Part shown: positions 60,964 through 64,000 of the stretch, piece after piece
Layout of the letters: each line of letters starts with the position of its first letter
Numbering within the stretch: position 1 is the stretch's first letter
Assembly: GCA_964023205.1 (NCBI GenBank)
Contig: OZ026844.1
Location: 6,880,840-6,944,839, forward strand
Source of the DNA: Lutraria lutraria
Taxonomy: Eukaryota; Mollusca; Bivalvia; Venerida; Mactridae
Length of the DNA stretch: 64,000 nt
Direction of reading: 5' to 3'
The notes under the pieces: generated by a model
Databases searched by the model: none
The model's input: only the letters and a program-made list of their open reading frames with translations
What the model was told of the DNA's origin: nothing
Made by a program: the position numbers and the translations under genes

Positions 60964-62838
60964 GTAAAGGTTACTGCACTCATATGTCTCATTGTGATAA
61001 TTATCTCTCATATATTGATCATATAGTCTTTTTATGTTTACCAGTCAATTATGTGGATGAGGTACAACTCTTTGAGATGTTAAACGATCATTGCCTAAAC
61101 GTTTTGAACCACAGGCCAATCGTCACCTATTCATGTTTCCCAGTGACCAATGATGATGCCACAATATGCAACAGGTCATTGATGAACCTAAAACTAACTG
61201 GAAACGAGCTGGTGCGGACGACATACGGCAATATCAAGCTGTACTACAAAATGTTGAGCACTTAGTTAGATTAGAATATATTTAATTAGATCGACATGCC
61301 ATTGGTTGTGCTTGTGATACATTAGTGAATTCGTTGTCTTCCAGTTTCTCGTTTAAAACGCTTCGTAAAGCCTTATTGGAACGACGACTTGAAAAAAGCT
61401 CACAAACTGATGAAAATTGCTAGACGAGCGAGCATGGTGTATGGAGGGAAAATCAGGCAACCCGAATAATCCGCATTATAGACGGTATAAAAGCCTTAAG
61501 TGTGGATTTAGGCGAACACATAGATATTATGAGCAGCAATACACCAATCACTTGATGAAACGGCCGAAACGGACAGAACTCAATTATGGAGAATTCTATG
61601 CAACTGAATGAAGTCAACGAGGAATTCAGTTGGTTCAATGGTCGTACCAATACATTTTATGATAAAGAATGGCATGGAATAGTGAATGACTATGTTACTC
61701 GCTCAATCGAAACAATGGTTCCAGATAATAGTGCTACAGTTTTGCCTAACATGGTTAATAAACTGATATAATCAAGTCAGAAAGGTAAAGCCTCTGGTGC
61801 TGACAATATATCCTATGAGCATCTCATTTACGCTCATCTCAGCTCCAATAATTGCAAATATTTTCACGTATATGCAACGGAACTCCTGTGTTTTCGACGC
61901 ATGAAAAAGGTGTGATAATTACTCTTCATAAAGGCGGTAGGAAAACAAGAGACAACCCTAACAATTACAGAGCAATCTCCCTGACGTCAGCTCTATTGAA
62001 ATTATATAAAATGGTGATATTCAATCGATGTAAAGATGAACTATCAAAATCACTCAATCGTTTACAAGGTGGTTTTCGAGAATAATTAGGAACATTAATG
62101 ACGCCATATATACTTCGCGAAAGTGTATTTGTTTCAAAGGAAAAAAACAGTAACCTTTATGTGTGCTTTCTTGATGGTAAACAAGCATTTGGTCGTGTAT
62201 GGCATAAGTGACTATAATACAAACTTCTAGAAACAAATATTGATTCTACATCCCTTTTAGCCATGAAGGAGTTATATCGCAATGCATCGACTTGTGTACG
62301 GGATCGAAGATTCCTCTCTTAACCATGTCCTATACTCCAAGGTACCAGACAAGGTAGCAAGTGCTCACCCTTGTTGTATCTCACATTCATTAATGCTTTG
62401 ATTGATGAACTTTCAAACTGTGATTATGGATTTTGTATGTATAACATGTGCATATCTTCCTCAACAATCGCGAATGATATGATTTTGATTTCATTCTCAA
62501 GTTAAGGCCTGGATAACATGCTGGCAATATGTGACAGACACTCTAAGTCATGGAGATATAAATATAATGCAAGTAAATGTGGAGTAATTGTATTTAATGG
62601 AAATCATGGTAGTCCTCGCATTCATACATGGTCGCTAGGCAACAATACGATCACTGAAATCAACGAATTTACTCACCATGTAATGAATCCATGTCTTCAA
62701 CAAACTTGATGTACGATGCATGTACAATGTACCAAACTACGAGACCCATATCTAAGTATCGTTAATAATGGATTACAGTCAACCGAACTGAACCCTCTGT
62801 CACTGACACTAAGAACCATCATTATACAAATCGGTGGT

Positions 62839-63121
62839 TATTCCGAAAGCGGTGACCGTCTGGCTAGCTCAGTGGTTAGAGCGCTTGTCTACTGATCGAG
62901 AGGTCGTGAGTTTGAACCCCGGCCCGCGAGGCTCACACTGTCCATGACAAATTTGACTGAAGATATTACATCCTATCTTAAGTAGTCCTCCATCTCTAAA
63001 TTATGTGGGGTGGCTTGGCAGAAACTTAAGAATAGAATGTGGTTAGTATTGGTTGAAGCCTAAATGAATGTGGAAAATGGCGTTAAACCCGATGAAACAA
63101 ACAAACAAATATTCCGAAAGC
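62839..63121 (+). mobile_element. tRNA-derived SINE, family B, inserted in the LINE
   Basis: The SINE occupies 62,851-63,109 (259 bp), flanked by TATTCCGAAAGC at 62,839-62,850 and 63,110-63,121. The head has an A-box TGGCTAGCTCAGTGG, an anticodon-loop-like CTACTGA and a B-box GAGTTTGAACCCC (62,908-62,920). The tail is GGCGTTAAACCCGATGAAAC plus AAC repeats (63,079-63,109). Without it, the LINE frame reads IPKALFGCELW across the site, so the SINE is the younger element. The tail resembles that of SINE family A although head and body differ. Confidence 0.93.
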
Positions 63122-63724
63122 ACTATTTGGTTGTGAATTATGGCATACATATAGCCAGAGTGATTTCAATAAACTGGCAACATCACACCGATTGTGTGTT
63201 TAGAACATTCAATCCATGATACCATTTATCAATACAGACTTCTGCTTGTCATCTGCAAGCATTGAATCAATCGAGACAATGATAATTTATCGCAAACTTG
63301 TGTTTCTTGAACAACTATGCAGATTACCATGTAACTACCTGGCGAAGCAAGTATTAACCAATCGGCTGACCAGATACATCAATACAGATTTTCAAGTGTA
63401 AGGACTGTTTCTTGAACATGATAACTATATGAGAACTGGAAAGCTTCTCAACAAAAAACGTTGGAAGTATCTACTTAAACAATGTGTGATTTTACCAGAA
63501 AAAATGAAAGATATTCAAGGTTGCTATCCCCCAGACCATCTGCTGTGACCTTGATCGCTAAGGTAGAGATAAAGGATATGATCTATGGACATTGGCGTTA
63601 AACTATCCAGAGTTACGCAAAATTCTAGATCACAAAATGTAAATATTTGCGCGAGATTAATTTCAAGAATTTACAATGTTTAATATAAGCAGTGTAATTA
63701 TTGAACACACTTTACATTTATGTA

Positions 63725-63985
63725 GACAAAAGCAAAGGGGTTTGTCACAAAAAAAAATTTTTTTTTCCATGTAACCCATATATATAAGTATACATTTTCT
63801 GTAAGCGTGTTGAGTTGCCCATACGTTGCACTATATATGAGTTAAATATTTTGTACTGCATTGCAATAACATGGAAGTTTATAACACGCGTTGGAAAATT
63901 CGAATTGTCGAAGTTGTTTCCCTTCTATATATATATGGGTTACATGGAATTTTTTTTTTTTGTGAGAAACCCCTTTGGACAAAAG
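63725..63985. mobile_element. 245-bp hAT-type MITE
   Basis: The element at 63,733-63,977 is flanked by GACAAAAG on both sides (63,725-63,732 and 63,978-63,985). Its ends are inverted repeats of ~50 bases: CAAAGGGGTTTGTCAC from the left, CAAAGGGGTTTCTCAC from the reversed right, then A/T runs and CCATGTAACCCATATATA. An 8-bp duplication with CA-starting termini fits the hAT superfamily. No transposase is present. It sits just past the recognisable end of the LINE. Confidence 0.88.
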
Positions 63986-64000
63986 GAAACTATGTCTATG

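Larger units (their letters stand above)
60373..63660 (+). mobile_element. 5'-truncated, inactive LINE (endonuclease and reverse transcriptase)
   Basis: Fragments of a non-LTR retrotransposon polyprotein lie in order. The APE-type endonuclease gives GGVAILW (about 60,402), FMGDFNVNL (60,574-60,600), SYIDH (about 61,008) and DHCLNVLNHRPI (61,087-61,122). The reverse transcriptase gives KASGADN (about 61,790), NYRAISLTSALLKLY (61,959-62,003), LQGGF (62,063), FLDGKQAFGRVW (62,167-62,202, usual AFD aspartate now Gly) and GTRQGSKCSPLLY (62,346-62,384). IANDM (62,467-62,481) stands where the catalytic YADD box belongs, with one Asp changed to Asn. WRYKYNASKC (62,550) and a C-terminal LALNYPELRKIL (about 63,590) follow. 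Stops and frameshifts confirm inactivity. The endonuclease N-terminus is missing, as in 5'-truncated insertions. It contains inserts at 60,689-60,956 and 62,851-63,109. Confidence 0.93.

Noticed and set aside
62851..62925. Possible tRNA gene
   Set aside because: The tRNA-like head continues into a SINE body and tail and is flanked by a target duplication. The heads at 23.98, 36.24, 41.04 and 46.3 kb are likewise SINE parts.
63590..63605. GGCGTTAAAC in the LINE, as in the SINE tails
   Set aside because: It lies inside the LINE reading frame (LALNYPEL), not at its 3' end, so it does not show that this LINE mobilises those SINEs.

Overview
This window looks like gene-poor, AT-rich nuclear DNA of a metazoan, most likely a marine bivalve mollusc. 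There is no prokaryotic gene layout and no long intact reading frame. Repeat types I associate with bivalve genomes are present: the AGCTCACCTGA-type element with a GTCCGTCGTCC tract and a GAGCGATAC...GGCCCTCTTG tail, (GACAGACGG)n tracts, 'nttggccccgcc' modules, and tRNA-derived SINEs ending in GGCGTAAAAC plus an AAC-rich tail. The organism call is inference from repeat style, not a database match.

Layout. 1-1057: decayed minus-strand coding DNA of an acidic, Ser/Asp-rich protein of unknown function, with one piece still open at the window edge. About 1.9-17.7 kb: a satellite of ~582-bp monomers with nested higher-order duplications, including an apparently exact 4,029-bp tandem doubling. 18.4-20.8 kb: short tandem repeats, including a 19-bp minisatellite interrupted by a TTAA-flanked MITE. 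22.2-23.1 kb: an ~883-bp fold-back element with an 8-bp target duplication. 23.6-24.2 kb: a tRNA-Ala-like SINE (minus strand) and a perfect 23-bp palindrome. 26.1-30.8 kb: a ~52-bp minisatellite of about 90 units. 31-53 kb: a mosaic of non-autonomous elements (a TA-flanked MITE, two members of a head/module/tail family, tRNA SINEs, TIR elements, hairpins) and a minus-strand LINE fragment, with one possible small coding exon near 41.84 kb. 53.4-57.0 kb: a 50-bp minisatellite with an ~1.1-kb super-repeat. 57-60 kb: mostly empty, with two overlapping unrecognised reading frames and a SINE split by a younger insertion. 60.4-63.7 kb: a 5'-truncated dead LINE (endonuclease plus reverse transcriptase), with two insertions whose removal restores its reading frame and an 8-bp-TSD MITE at its end.

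How the parts relate. The 37-38 kb and 60-63.7 kb LINE fragments share the same motifs and appear to be one family. Two SINE families end in a similar GGCGT(A/T)AAAC plus AAC-rich tail. Several insertions have exact target-site duplications, so their relative age can be read directly. No intact cellular gene, rRNA, functional tRNA gene or CRISPR array could be supported.
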